Shown here piece by piece: positions 9,079 to 17,852 of a stretch of DNA of 64,000 nt (position 1 is its first letter; each line of letters opens with the position of its first letter). A program made the translations under genes and the position numbers. The notes under the pieces were generated by a model that worked only from the letters and a program-made list of their open reading frames with translations, did no database searches and was not told the origin of the DNA. Source of the stretch: Clostridium sp. BNL1100 (GTDB taxonomy: Bacteria > Bacillota > Clostridia > Acetivibrionales > DSM-1351); NCBI RefSeq assembly GCF_000244875.1, contig NC_016791.1, forward strand, positions 601,501-665,500, written 5' to 3'.

Positions 9079-9398
9079 CACAAATAGAGCTGTGCAATCA
9101 GCTGAAAACAATTGGATATCCCGTGGCATACCACCATTTTACAACATCGCCGGATCCGCCTTACATCGTTTACATTAGGACTACTGATGATAATATTTCA
9201 TCTGACTACAAAGTGCATGGAAAGTTTAAAAACTATCAGGTCGAACTTTACACTGTTAAAAAAGACTTGGAAGCAGAGCGGAAAATTGAAGAAATATTAA
9301 ACACAATAGACCCTGAATACAAAACCTTTGAGGAGTACATACAATCAGAGCAAATGTATCAAGTGGTTTATCAAATCAAAGTTATAGAAAGAAGGTAG
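9075..9398 (+). CDS. Tail terminator / minor tail protein
   Basis: 107 residues with alternating helix and strand: IELCNQLKTIGYPVAYHHF, DPPYIVYIRTTDDN, YQVELYTVKKDLEAERKIE. This is the layout of the small tail-terminator proteins (gpU-like) that precede the tail tube gene. Assignment is by pattern and order. It overlaps the gp10 gene and lies 4 bases from the tube gene. Confidence 0.62.
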   Translation: MTQIELCNQLKTIGYPVAYHHFTTSPDPPYIVYIRTTDDNISSDYKVHGKFKNYQVELYTVKKDLEAERKIEEILNTIDPEYKTFEEYIQSEQMYQVVYQIKVIERR

Positions 9399-9402
9399 AA
9401 AA

Positions 9403-9948
9403 ATGGTTACAGATGGTGAAAAGATAGTGTTGGGTAGTGGTACTTTATACTGTATGGAGTTCACAGGGACACTCCCGGAAAAAACAGCTTTAGAAACAGA
9501 AGAAAACCAATTAGGGGCTATTCTGGGTGGAGCAAGCTTGGAGTATAAGCCCAAATTTTATGAAGCTAAGGATGACATGGGAAAAGTAACAAAAGTGATA
9601 ATTACTGAAGAAGAAGCTTCACTAAAATCCGGAATAATGACCTGGAATGGGAAAACACTTACGAAACTTTGTAGTACAGCAAGAGTAACCGAATCTGCCG
9701 GGGTAAGAACCGTAAAAATCGGTGGAGTAGGAAATGAAAACGGCAAAAAATATGTCTTACATTTTGTACATGAAGATTCCACCGACGGTGATATTAGAGT
9801 TACTATTGTTGGGCAAAATCAGGCGGGATTTTCCTTGGCTTTCAAGAAGGATAAAGAAACAGTGATTGATGCAGAATTTAAGGCACAGCCACAGGACAAT
9901 GAAGGAACACTTATAAAATATGAAGAGGAAATTCCGGTAGCAGGTTAA
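9403..9948 (+). CDS. Major tail (tube) protein
   Basis: 181 residues, beta-rich, with the typical start ..KIVLGSGTLYCMEFTG and segments LGAILGGASLEYKPKFYEAK and a hydrophilic C-terminus. Siphophage tube proteins stack as hexameric rings around the tape measure. A strong terminator directly follows, as is common after the highly expressed tube gene. Confidence 0.78.
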   Translation: MVTDGEKIVLGSGTLYCMEFTGTLPEKTALETEENQLGAILGGASLEYKPKFYEAKDDMGKVTKVIITEEEASLKSGIMTWNGKTLTKLCSTARVTESAGVRTVKIGGVGNENGKKYVLHFVHEDSTDGDIRVTIVGQNQAGFSLAFKKDKETVIDAEFKAQPQDNEGTLIKYEEEIPVAG

Positions 9949-9952
9949 TTAA

Positions 9953-9980
9953 CAAGGGGCCTTCTGGCCCCTTGAATTTT
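9953..9980 (+). terminator. Rho-independent terminator after the tail tube gene
   Basis: A 9-bp perfect GC-rich stem (CAAGGGGCC / GGCCCCTTG) with a TTCT loop, followed by AATTTT. It probably reduces read-through so that tube protein is made in excess over the tail chaperones downstream. Confidence 0.85.
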
Positions 9981-9997
9981 AAAGAGGTGATAATAAT

Positions 9998-10294
9998 ATG
10001 TTTGATATAAGCACTATAAACAAAAGATTTTTTCATATAAAAATAGACGGGTTGGAGCTTGATGTGGAGCCGCCAAAAATAAAAGTATTAAAGAAAATCC
10101 TTTCCTTATCAAATCAACAGGGCGAGCAGTCAATAGACAAACTGTCCGAGGCGATAAGCTTGATTTTGAGTAAGAATAAATCAAACTATAAAGTGTCCGA
10201 AGACATAATTGACGAACTGGATATTGACCAGTATAAAGCAATACTGACTGAATATTTTAAATGGATAGCAGTGGTCAAAAACAGCCCAAACTGA
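9998..10294 (+). CDS. Tail assembly chaperone (G-type)
   Basis: 98 residues. Located between the tube gene and the tape measure gene, where siphophages encode the paired chaperones G and GT. Sequence is helical with ELDVEPPKIKVLKKIL near the start and EYFKWIAVVKNSPN at the end. It stops at 10294, inside the next frame, and shares a slippery site with it. G coats the tape measure protein during tail assembly in phage lambda-like systems. Confidence 0.75.
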   Translation: MFDISTINKRFFHIKIDGLELDVEPPKIKVLKKILSLSNQQGEQSIDKLSEAISLILSKNKSNYKVSEDIIDELDIDQYKAILTEYFKWIAVVKNSPN

Positions 10295-10563
10295 AAATCC
10301 CTCGCTGTCCTGATGATACAGACGAGGGACATTATAAACTTAGTTATATTGAAGAAAAGCTGGTATCTGAATATACCGGCTTTAATTTTGCTCAAATCTA
10401 TGAACTTAACATTTTTGAGTATCAGGCAATACTTCGGGATGCAGTGATATATAAATATATGCAATCGGAAGATGGACAAAAGTATTTAGAAAGGTGCTGG
10501 ATCCTTGAACAGACCAAACCAGATAGAGCCAAGTTGAGGAAGAATTTCGGAAAGGAGGAATGA
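10261..10563 (+). CDS. Tail assembly chaperone T part, probably made as a -1 frameshift GT fusion
   Basis: This frame lies in -1 relative to the G gene and opens only at 10261, directly after a TAA. It has no Shine-Dalgarno sequence before its ATG, so independent initiation is unlikely. Shifting at C AAA AAC (10276-10282) would join ..AVVKN to QPKLKIPRCPDD and give a fusion of about 190 residues. The T part contains SYIEEKLVSEYTGFNF and ends in KLRKNFGKEE. The gene order tube, G, GT, tape measure is strongly conserved in siphophages, and so is -1 shifting between G and T. Confidence 0.72.
   Translation: MDSSGQKQPKLKIPRCPDDTDEGHYKLSYIEEKLVSEYTGFNFAQIYELNIFEYQAILRDAVIYKYMQSEDGQKYLERCWILEQTKPDRAKLRKNFGKEE
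10276..10282 (+). promoter_or_regulatory. Candidate -1 ribosomal slippery site (C AAA AAC)
   Basis: The heptamer sits in the 33-base overlap of the G and T frames and is the only shift-prone run there. In frame 0 it reads GTC AAA AAC; slipping back one base continues as CAG CCC AAA CTG in the T frame. It deviates from the ideal A AAA AAC at the first base. I did not find an obvious strong stem directly after it. Confidence 0.6.
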
Positions 10564-10565
10564 CA

Positions 10566-12668
10566 TTGGCAGGAGGAACAATAAAGGGAATAACAGTTGA
10601 AATTGGCGGTAATACAGGGCCATTAAATAAAGCACTTGGTGATGTAAATAAGACAAGCCGGGATTTGCAGAACGAGCTTAAACAGGTTGAAAGGTTATTA
10701 AAGCTTGACCCCACCAACACTGAATTGCTGGCACAGAAGCAGAAACTTCTTGCAGATTCGGTTGATAACACCAAAAGCAAACTGAATACCCTCAAAGAAG
10801 CTGAAAAACAGGTTCAGGAGCAAGTTAAGCAAGGGAAAATATCCGAAGAGCAATACAGGGCCTTTCAAAGAGAAGTTGCAAAAACCGAAACCGAACTAAA
10901 GAAGGTAGAAGATCAGGCTAAAAAGACCAATAAAGAAATTGATTTTCTTGGAGAAAAATCTGAGAAAATGAATAACTTTATGAAGGGCGCAACAGTTGCG
11001 GCAGCTGGAATAGGTACTGGGTTAATAGGTATGGCTGTACAAGCAGGAGCTGCAGCTGACGATATCAATACACTGGCAAAACAGACGGGATTATCAACTG
11101 AACAGATACAGAAATTCCAGTATGCTAGTGATAGAATTGATGTATCCATGGAAACTTTAACAGGTTCTATGGCAAAACTCACAAGAAATATGGAAAGCGC
11201 ACGACAAGGCAGCAAAAACCAAGAAGAAGCATTCAAGGCTTTAGGAATAACCATAACAGACAATGAAGGGAAATTAAGAGATAATCAAGACGTGTTTAAT
11301 GAAGTAATAGATGCTCTTGGTAAAATGGAGAATGAAACCCAAAGAGATGCATTTGCTATGCAAATATTTGGTAAGTCTGCTCAAGATTTAAATCCATTGA
11401 TACTTGGGGGTGCCGAAGATTTAAAGAAATATGGCGAAGAAGCGGAAGCAGCTGGTTTGATTTTATCCCAAGAAGCTTTAGATGGTGCTAATACCTTTGC
11501 TGATGGGGTAGACAAATTGAAGGCAACTACTATGAGCAGTTTCGGAGTAATTGGAGGTCAAATCGCTGAAAAGTTAGTGCCAGCTATGGAAAACTTGTCT
11601 AAATTAATTGAAAATATTGTCAGATGGATAGTACATAATCAAGCTATTGTTTTAGCGACTATCACGGCAATTGGAGTTGGTTTGGCTACTTGGAATATAG
11701 TTACTATGGTGCAAGGAATTATTGGGTTTACAAAAGCGCTAGAAGGTGCTACACTAGCTCAAAAACTATTCAATCTTGCAATGACAGCAAATCCTATAGC
11801 TTTAATAGCAACATTGGTGGCTGGATTAGTTGCTGCAATAATAGTGTTGTGGAATACAAATGAAGGTTTTAGGGATGCAATAATCGGAATATGGGACAAG
11901 ATAAAAAGTGCCGTGTCTACAGCCGTTGAAAAAGTGAAAGGTATTTTTAATACCGTAATTGACTTTATAAAAGGTAACTGGCAAGCACTGTTATTAATGA
12001 TAGTCAATCCTTTTGCGGGAGCATTTAAACTACTCTATGACAACTGTGACGGTTTTAAAAACTTTGTGGATGGTTTTATCAATGATGTGGTTAAATTTTT
12101 CAAGGGACTGCCGGGCAAGGTGTGGAATGCAATAATCGGAATTAAGGATAAATTCAATAATCTCAAATCAGAACTTATCAATTGGGCGAATAATAACTTA
12201 CCTTCGTTTATAGCGAAATTTGTTGGGTTCATGTTGGAGCTGCCAAACAAAATGGTCAATATAGGCAAGAACATTGTTGAAGGGATATGGAATGGCATGT
12301 CGGGTGCAGTAGGATGGCTAAAAGATAAAATTACCGGATTTGCAAATGGCATAGTAAACAGTATTAAGTCGGTTCTTAATATACATTCCCCTTCTCGTGT
12401 GTTGGCTGATGAGGTTGGAAAATACATGGCCCAGGGAATCGGGGTTGGCTTTGAAGCAGAAATGGGTAGTGTATCGTCAAACATGGCAAAGGCAATACCT
12501 GTTAATAAACAGGATTATATACCGGGCAACAACAGTTTATCTAGTGGAAACGGACATTCGGGAGATTACAACCAAACTGTTAACATTTACAGTCCTACAC
12601 CGTTAACACCGTCCGAAGTTGCAAGGCAGACCAGAAATGCTTCAAGACGTTTAGTTCTGGGGGTGTAA
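10566..12668 (+). CDS. Tail tape measure protein
   Basis: About 700 residues; the TTG at 10566 is 7 bases after AAAGGAGG, whereas the ATG at 10560 touches the ribosome site. Domains in order: a coiled coil rich in Gln, Glu and Lys (residues 20-135), hydrophobic stretches (about 140-170 and 350-450) and a C-terminal part with KSVLNIHSPSRVLADEVGKY, a segment common to many tape measure proteins. It sets tail length and helps DNA ejection. The segment AIIGIWDKIKSAVSTAVEKV repeats related motifs further on. It is the longest phage gene here. Confidence 0.92.
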   Translation: MAGGTIKGITVEIGGNTGPLNKALGDVNKTSRDLQNELKQVERLLKLDPTNTELLAQKQKLLADSVDNTKSKLNTLKEAEKQVQEQVKQGKISEEQYRAFQREVAKTETELKKVEDQAKKTNKEIDFLGEKSEKMNNFMKGATVAAAGIGTGLIGMAVQAGAAADDINTLAKQTGLSTEQIQKFQYASDRIDVSMETLTGSMAKLTRNMESARQGSKNQEEAFKALGITITDNEGKLRDNQDVFNEVIDALGKMENETQRDAFAMQIFGKSAQDLNPLILGGAEDLKKYGEEAEAAGLILSQEALDGANTFADGVDKLKATTMSSFGVIGGQIAEKLVPAMENLSKLIENIVRWIVHNQAIVLATITAIGVGLATWNIVTMVQGIIGFTKALEGATLAQKLFNLAMTANPIALIATLVAGLVAAIIVLWNTNEGFRDAIIGIWDKIKSAVSTAVEKVKGIFNTVIDFIKGNWQALLLMIVNPFAGAFKLLYDNCDGFKNFVDGFINDVVKFFKGLPGKVWNAIIGIKDKFNNLKSELINWANNNLPSFIAKFVGFMLELPNKMVNIGKNIVEGIWNGMSGAVGWLKDKITGFANGIVNSIKSVLNIHSPSRVLADEVGKYMAQGIGVGFEAEMGSVSSNMAKAIPVNKQDYIPGNNSLSSGNGHSGDYNQTVNIYSPTPLTPSEVARQTRNASRRLVLGV

Positions 12669-12669
12669 A

Positions 12670-13524
12670 ATGCCAAAGATATTAACATATATAAATAATA
12701 AGGGTCGAAGTATTCAAATAGGGTACTTTGATCCTTTCTATTTAGTTAACTTTGATGGAGGTACAAATACCCCTAAGACAAAAATCAATACCTCCAAAGG
12801 CTCGGGTCAGGACGGTGAAAGCTATATAGGTAGCACAATAGAAGTGAGGAATATTGTTATTGATTTTCAGATTGAGAACAACTATTCAGCCAACAGGAAT
12901 CTTCTATACAGTGTTTTTATTCCTAAATCGGAAGGTACTTTGATATTTGAACAGGATAACATAAAGAGAAAAATTTCATGCAGAGTTGAAAGTCTTGACC
13001 TTAATGATAATAAAATTCCAAAGACCGCATCACTAAGTTTACTGTGTCCTAGCCCATTTTGGGAGGATATCAACAGTATCCGCAATAATATTGCTTCATG
13101 GCTTCCGGCATTTGAATTTCCACTTAAAATAATACCTGATGGTAGTGAAATGGGCCAAAGACAGTTGAGTCTTGTGGTCAATGTAATTAATAACGGAGAC
13201 ATACCACTTGGGATGGTAGTAGAATTTAAAGCTTTGGGAAGTGTGTTAAATCCGAGTATTTTTGATGTTTACAAGCAACAGGAGCTTAAAATTAATATTG
13301 AAATGGAGGCCGGAGATATCATAACGGTAAGTACCCTATATGGAAAGAAAAGAGCAGAATTAAACAGATCAGGAATTATAACAAACGTGATTAATGCTCT
13401 TGATCCTGACAGCGTATTTCTGCAATTTGAACCGGGAGATAATCTTATCAGGTACAACGCTGACCAAAACCTCAATAACCTGGAAGTATTAATTTACTAT
13501 ACTCCGGCCTATCTGGGGGTGTGA
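12670..13524 (+). CDS. Distal tail protein (Dit-like)
   Basis: 284 residues. It follows the tape measure gene directly and has the two-part build of siphophage distal tail proteins: an N-terminal ring-forming domain with DPFYLVNFDGGTN, SKGSGQDGESYIGS and RKISCRVESLDLN, and a C-terminal beta-sandwich. Dit forms the hub joining the tube to the baseplate. The product ends with VLIYYTPAYLGV, and the next gene starts 1 base after the stop. Confidence 0.8.
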   Translation: MPKILTYINNKGRSIQIGYFDPFYLVNFDGGTNTPKTKINTSKGSGQDGESYIGSTIEVRNIVIDFQIENNYSANRNLLYSVFIPKSEGTLIFEQDNIKRKISCRVESLDLNDNKIPKTASLSLLCPSPFWEDINSIRNNIASWLPAFEFPLKIIPDGSEMGQRQLSLVVNVINNGDIPLGMVVEFKALGSVLNPSIFDVYKQQELKINIEMEAGDIITVSTLYGKKRAELNRSGIITNVINALDPDSVFLQFEPGDNLIRYNADQNLNNLEVLIYYTPAYLGV

Positions 13525-13525
13525 T

Positions 13526-14560
13526 ATGGAACTTTACATATATAACAGAAGCCTTGATTTAATTGGACTTATTGATGTGTTTGACAGTTTGAGGTGGCGG
13601 AGAAGGTATTTTCAGCCCGGGGAATTTGAACTTCATTTAAAGTACACCGCTGATAGTATGAAACTACTTGAAGAGGACAATATAATTGCTCGAAGGGATG
13701 TAGATGAAGCCGGAATAATTGAAGGAATCAGTATAGATAAAGAGGACCTTATAGTCAAAGGACGCTTTTTATCATCCCTCACTGAACGGCGAATAGTAAT
13801 AAAGGAAACCGTGTTAAATACCACAGCAGAACTTGCCATGAGGACACTTGTCAGTAATATGAATGCAATACCGTTTCTGGAGTTGGGAGAATTAAAAAAT
13901 TATACAGAAACAGTTGATTTGCAGGTAACTTATAAAAACGTATGCACTACATTAACTAAAATCGCTCAGGTAAGCAATATCGGATACAGGGTTAGATTCG
14001 ACAGAAAAGATAAAAAGCTTTTGTTTGAATGTTATCGGGGGGTTAACAGAAGTGCAGCTCAGAACGTAAATCCAAGGGCCATTTTCTCCGAAGAATTTGA
14101 AAATGTAACCGACAGTAAATATTCTCTTGAAACTGAAAATTATAGGACTGTTGCAATAGTGGGCGGTGAAGGAGAAGGAGCATCAAGGGTAATTGTTACA
14201 GTGGGAGATATAACAGGCCTTGAAAGACGGGAACTATTCGTTGATGCCAAAGATATACAAAAAGGTGATTTAACGGACAATGGCTACAAGGCATTGTTAA
14301 TTCAGCGTGGTAATGAAGCTTTGGCCCAGGCAGTCAAAAATGAGACTTTCGAAAGCAATGTAAACCTTCAATCAAGTTTGGTATATAAAAAGGAGTTTGA
14401 CCTTGGAGATATTGTTACCTGTAGGAATCGAGCATGGAACAAAGCCATTGATTTTCGTATAACCGAAATCGAAGAAGTATATGAAAACGGTATCATAACA
14501 CTAACACCTACTTTCGGGAGTCCACTTCCGGAATTGAAGGATATTTTGAAGGGGGAATAA
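13526..14560 (+). CDS. Baseplate hub / tail-associated protein (Gp37-like)
   Basis: 344 residues. Opens with YIYNRSLDLIGLIDVFDSLRW-type sequence (YNRSLDLIGLIDVFDSL) and RRRYFQPGEFELHL, which marks the siphovirus ReqiPepy6 Gp37-like family found next to Dit. The middle is a phage hub fold (VAIVGGEGEGASR) and the end has FDLGDIVTCRNRAWN. These proteins form the tail tip below Dit. It is shorter than hubs that carry an extra lytic domain. Confidence 0.78.
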   Translation: MELYIYNRSLDLIGLIDVFDSLRWRRRYFQPGEFELHLKYTADSMKLLEEDNIIARRDVDEAGIIEGISIDKEDLIVKGRFLSSLTERRIVIKETVLNTTAELAMRTLVSNMNAIPFLELGELKNYTETVDLQVTYKNVCTTLTKIAQVSNIGYRVRFDRKDKKLLFECYRGVNRSAAQNVNPRAIFSEEFENVTDSKYSLETENYRTVAIVGGEGEGASRVIVTVGDITGLERRELFVDAKDIQKGDLTDNGYKALLIQRGNEALAQAVKNETFESNVNLQSSLVYKKEFDLGDIVTCRNRAWNKAIDFRITEIEEVYENGIITLTPTFGSPLPELKDILKGE

Positions 14561-14563
14561 ACA

Positions 14564-15967
14564 GTGCAAAAAAGCAGTTTTTTTAACAGTATAAACGGGG
14601 ACAGAAAATACAATGCCTCCGATTATGCTGCCTATTTCGGGAGCTTTATCGGAAACGGAGTTTATCCAAATCCGGGTAACAATTTAGCCGTGACAGCTTC
14701 AGGTGGAATGAATATATCAGTCGCTGCAGGGAAAGCATGGATAAACGGCTATTACTATGAAAATACTGGTGTATTCAATATTTCAATAGATGCGGCTGAC
14801 GGAGTATTAAAGAGAATTGACAGGATTGTATTGAGACTGGATCACCTTAACAGACAAATTGTTTTATCAGTTTTGAAAGGAACACCTTCCAGTACCCCTA
14901 CAGCATCGTTATTAACAAGGACCTCGGACATATATGAACTTGGTATAGCTGACATCCTAATTAATAATGGAGACATAGGAATTAATCAGGCACATATAAC
15001 AGATTTACGTTTCAATGCAGCCTTGTGTGGCATAGTGTCAGGAGTTGTGGAACAAATAGATACTACAGGCCTTTTCGCCCAGTATGATGCAGCCTTTAAT
15101 AGCTGGTTTGGCCAGGTGCAAAATATATTAAGCGGTGATGTGGCTGGAAATATACTAAATCAAATAAATATTCATAAGTCAGAAAATATCTACCAATTGG
15201 CAGGAGGTACAGCAACAGCTATAACACTTACAATAAGAGAAACATTAGAAAATGGGTTACCTATTAATTTTATTGCAAGTGCAAATAATAGTGGCGCTGA
15301 TACAACTATAAATGGTAAGCCATTGTACAAACCAAACACTACCACTGCTCCAACACTAACAGCAGGAAGGGCTTATACAGTTTGGTATAACTTAACTAGT
15401 AGCTGTTTTTTTATCAAGGCTAGTGCCACAGGTACAACAACCTCTGGTAAGGTACTGGCAGGAGAAACATATAGTACAGAGGTAGACACAGACCAAGTTG
15501 GTACAATGACAAATAATGGAGCAGTTACTATTACTCCAAGTCTAGTAGACCAAGTAATTGTAGAAGGATACCATAATGGAGGTGGAAAGGTTAGTGCAAT
15601 AAAATTAATTGCAGGAAATATTTTAATAGGAAACAGCGGTGACCCAGCACGTACTACCAATACATGGTATACAAAAGTGAGAGAAATTACTACATCATTG
15701 TTAGGCGGTACTATTAGAGTTAAATTCTATTTATCGGCAGGCTCATCAACAACTACAGCCTATGGTCGTATATATGTTAATGATGTCGCTATCGGTACAG
15801 AGCGTACTGTGAAAGGCATATCCTCAATAATATTTACTGAGGATATATCAATAAATGCAGGGGACAAGGTTCAAATATATATAAAAACATCAAATTCAGA
15901 CTATGCCTCAAATGTTAACGGTTTTACATTATATATAGCTACTGTAAGTTGTTCAAGTACTTTATAA
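14564..15967 (+). CDS. Tail fibre / receptor-binding baseplate protein
   Basis: 467 residues from a GTG start, 4 bases after the hub gene. The first 200 residues (FNSINGDRKYNASDYAAYFG, then NPGNNLAVTASGGMNISVAAG) are the conserved baseplate-attachment region of clostridial phage fibres. The remaining part is Thr/Ser/Gly-rich beta sequence (TTSGKVLAGETYSTEVDTDQ) typical of a variable receptor-binding end. The base composition of the C-terminal half is more AT-rich than the N-terminal half, which fits module exchange of the host-range domain. Confidence 0.82.
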   Translation: MQKSSFFNSINGDRKYNASDYAAYFGSFIGNGVYPNPGNNLAVTASGGMNISVAAGKAWINGYYYENTGVFNISIDAADGVLKRIDRIVLRLDHLNRQIVLSVLKGTPSSTPTASLLTRTSDIYELGIADILINNGDIGINQAHITDLRFNAALCGIVSGVVEQIDTTGLFAQYDAAFNSWFGQVQNILSGDVAGNILNQINIHKSENIYQLAGGTATAITLTIRETLENGLPINFIASANNSGADTTINGKPLYKPNTTTAPTLTAGRAYTVWYNLTSSCFFIKASATGTTTSGKVLAGETYSTEVDTDQVGTMTNNGAVTITPSLVDQVIVEGYHNGGGKVSAIKLIAGNILIGNSGDPARTTNTWYTKVREITTSLLGGTIRVKFYLSAGSSTTTAYGRIYVNDVAIGTERTVKGISSIIFTEDISINAGDKVQIYIKTSNSDYASNVNGFTLYIATVSCSSTL

Positions 15968-16011
15968 GAAGGATGATATTTTTTTATTTTTAGAATTAGC
16001 GGAGGTATTAT

Positions 16012-16275
16012 ATGATTATTATAAAATACACAACAGAGGAAGAAGGACAGCAAATAATTGCTGATAAAACAAGTCAAGGATATACATTAATTGAAGTTCA
16101 AAATATAACTGAAGGAAATTTTCTTGGATTTTTAGAACCTAATGAAACTTTACCAGAAAAAGATAAAACCGAATTACAAGTTTTACAGGAAACGGTGGAT
16201 ACATTGGTTGCAGATAATTTAAATTTACAAGCACAAATTGACACTTTAATCACATCAAATTTACAGGAGGTATAA
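16012..16275 (+). CDS. Small phage protein with C-terminal coiled coil
   Basis: 87 residues with a GCGGAGG ribosome site. The last 40 residues (ELQVLQETVDTLVADNLNLQ) show a heptad pattern, so a coiled coil is likely. Small proteins of this kind often lie between fibre and XkdX genes in clostridial prophages and may be fibre chaperones or accessory tail proteins. I cannot name a family. Confidence 0.55.
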   Translation: MIIIKYTTEEEGQQIIADKTSQGYTLIEVQNITEGNFLGFLEPNETLPEKDKTELQVLQETVDTLVADNLNLQAQIDTLITSNLQEV

Positions 16276-16277
16276 GC

Positions 16278-16394
16278 ATGTTTGAAAGGTTGAATTATTT
16301 ATACAGTATAGGAAGAGTAACAGCAGAACAACTGGATATTGCGGTATCAAAGGGATGGATAACCGCCGAGGAAAAAATGAAGATAATAGGATAA
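16278..16394 (+). CDS. XkdX family phage protein
   Basis: Only 38 residues, starting MFERLNYLYSIGRVTAEQLD and ending in KGWITAEEKMKIIG. This is the short XkdX motif: an aromatic N-terminus, then VTAEQL and GWIT. It begins 2 bases after the preceding stop, with AGGAGG inside the end of the upstream gene. XkdX proteins are found after fibre genes in PBSX-like and many other Firmicutes phages; their function is unknown. Confidence 0.85.
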   Translation: MFERLNYLYSIGRVTAEQLDIAVSKGWITAEEKMKIIG

Positions 16395-16405
16395 TATCAC
16401 GAACC

Positions 16406-16437
16406 AAAAGGATTACTTAAAAATGGGTAGTCCTTTT
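16406..16437 (+). terminator. Weak terminator after xkdX
   Basis: Stem AAAAGGA-t-TAC pairs with GTA-g-TCCTTTT around a 10-base loop, followed by TAATTTA. One internal mismatch. It separates the tail genes from the lysis genes. Confidence 0.55.
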
Positions 16438-16472
16438 AATTTACTCAAAATTAGCAACTAAGGGAGGACAGT

Positions 16473-16829
16473 ATGAAGGATTTCATTATTAAGTATTGGA
16501 TACAGTTCTTATTTGCAATTGTATCGGGAGGGTTGGGAGTGGCGTATAAAGCATTAGCAAAGCGAATACATAAACAGTCATGTGACCAAAAAGCATTAAA
16601 AGACGGTACACAATCTCTTTTAAGAAGTGAGATTATACGATGCTATGACATGTATATGGAAAGAGGATACATACACTGTTTTGAGAGCGTTTTAGCAATG
16701 TATGATGCATATCACAAGTTAGGCGGCAACGGAACAGTTACAAAACTTGTTGAAGAATTAAGGGAACTACCAGTTAAAACCCATAAAACAATAGAACAAA
16801 ATGGAGGGATTTTAAATGAAAGGTATTGA
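16473..16829 (+). CDS. Small membrane protein of the lysis cassette (holin-like)
   Basis: 118 residues with one N-terminal hydrophobic segment (IKYWIQFLFAIVSGGLGVAY) followed by a basic stretch and a helical soluble tail with two Cys. It lies directly before the endolysin gene and overlaps it by 14 bases. One-span proteins at this position in clostridial phages may act as holins or spanin-like helpers. The function is inferred from position. Confidence 0.6.
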   Translation: MKDFIIKYWIQFLFAIVSGGLGVAYKALAKRIHKQSCDQKALKDGTQSLLRSEIIRCYDMYMERGYIHCFESVLAMYDAYHKLGGNGTVTKLVEELRELPVKTHKTIEQNGGILNERY

Positions 16830-17555
16830 CTACACTACTCAAACAACAGTTTCACAGGCAAAGGCATTAAAGGCGGCAGGCTACAACTTTGTATGTAGAT
16901 ACTTGGTGCCGGAGAGCATGGCGTGGAAGAGGCTTACAAAAACAGAGGCCGAGATACTAACTAACGCAGGACTAAACATTGTATCAGTATACGAAGCATC
17001 AGCAAACGGAGCCTTAAAAGGAGCTATACAAGGTACAAAAGATGGCAAAGCAGCATATTCAGAAGCAAAAAAAGTTGGGCAGCCTGCCGGGAGTACAATA
17101 TATTTTGCAGTAGACTTTGATGCACAGTCAGTTGATTATCCGGCTATATATGCATACCTGAAAGCAGCACAAACACAAATAAAAGGTTATAACATTGGAG
17201 TATATGGCAGTTGTGCAGTATGTGAGGATATGCACAAAAGGGGAATTAAGTATTGTTGGCAGACCTATGCATGCCGAGGCAAAAAGTCACAACATGCTAA
17301 TATATATCAGTACAAAAATGATGTAAATGTAGTCGATATAAGTTGTGATATGAATGAATCATATGGAAATGAAGGGTTCTGGAATTTAAAACCTGTAAGA
17401 AAAGAAATGACATACAACGAAGCATTTAAAATAATATTGAAGAGGTTGGTTCGCCATACGATTATTGGTCTGGAAAATTGCCGGAAGATAAAGCAAAAAA
17501 GACCGTATCAAGTTTACCGGCATTATTTATAAAAATAGCCAAGGCACTTAAATAA
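16816..17555 (+). CDS. Endolysin-like glycoside hydrolase (DUF1906), frameshifted near its C-terminus
   Basis: Residues 1-195 form a DUF1906 (Rv2525c-like, GH25-related) TIM-barrel: GIDYTTQTTVSQAKALKAAG, NIVSVYEASANG, IYFAVDFDAQS, NIGVYGSC and QTYACRGKKS. The conserved acidic pair is in the FAVDFD strand. In frame the protein ends at 17532 with a basic tail. From 17442 the -1 frame continues as EVGSPYDYWSGKLPEDKAKK and ends with IAKALK at 17555, which reads as a natural C-terminal segment. One A missing in TTGAA(A)GAG explains the switch. It would cut cell-wall glycan at phage release; the catalytic domain itself is complete. Confidence 0.8.
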
Positions 17556-17570
17556 GGAGAATTAGGATTT

Positions 17571-17741
17571 ATGAAAGAAAAATTTGCAAAACTAATAGAC
17601 GTCAAAACAATTGTAACCTTTGCCCTTGTGGGCGCAATGATATTTTTTACCGCAACCGGTAAGATAGCCCCCGAAAAGCTTGCATCTATGGCAACCATGG
17701 CTGTGAGCTTTTTCTTTGCGGTGAAATTAAATAAACAATAA
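17571..17741 (+). CDS. Small membrane protein (possible holin)
   Basis: 56 residues, with an AGGAGA ribosome site. It has two hydrophobic stretches (TIVTFALVGAMIFFTA and MATMAVSFFFAVKL) separated by a short turn with Pro, and a charged start and end. The layout is that of a short class II holin, and it comes right after the endolysin gene. No family is recognised with certainty. Confidence 0.62.
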   Translation: MKEKFAKLIDVKTIVTFALVGAMIFFTATGKIAPEKLASMATMAVSFFFAVKLNKQ

Positions 17742-17795
17742 TAAATAGAGGTTATAGCCTGTCGTGATGATAGCCCCTCTAACCTCTCAATATTT

Positions 17796-17827
17796 AAAAG
17801 AGCTTCGGCATAATTGCCGGGGCTTTT
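17796..17827 (+). terminator. Terminator after the lysis cassette
   Basis: Stem AAAAGAGCTTCGGCA (17796-17810) and TGCCGGGGCTTTT (17815-17827) with a TAAT loop. Pairing is continuous with three G-T wobbles, followed by ATTTTT. Confidence 0.85.
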
Positions 17828-17852
17828 ATTTTTGAGGGGAGATAATAAAAAT

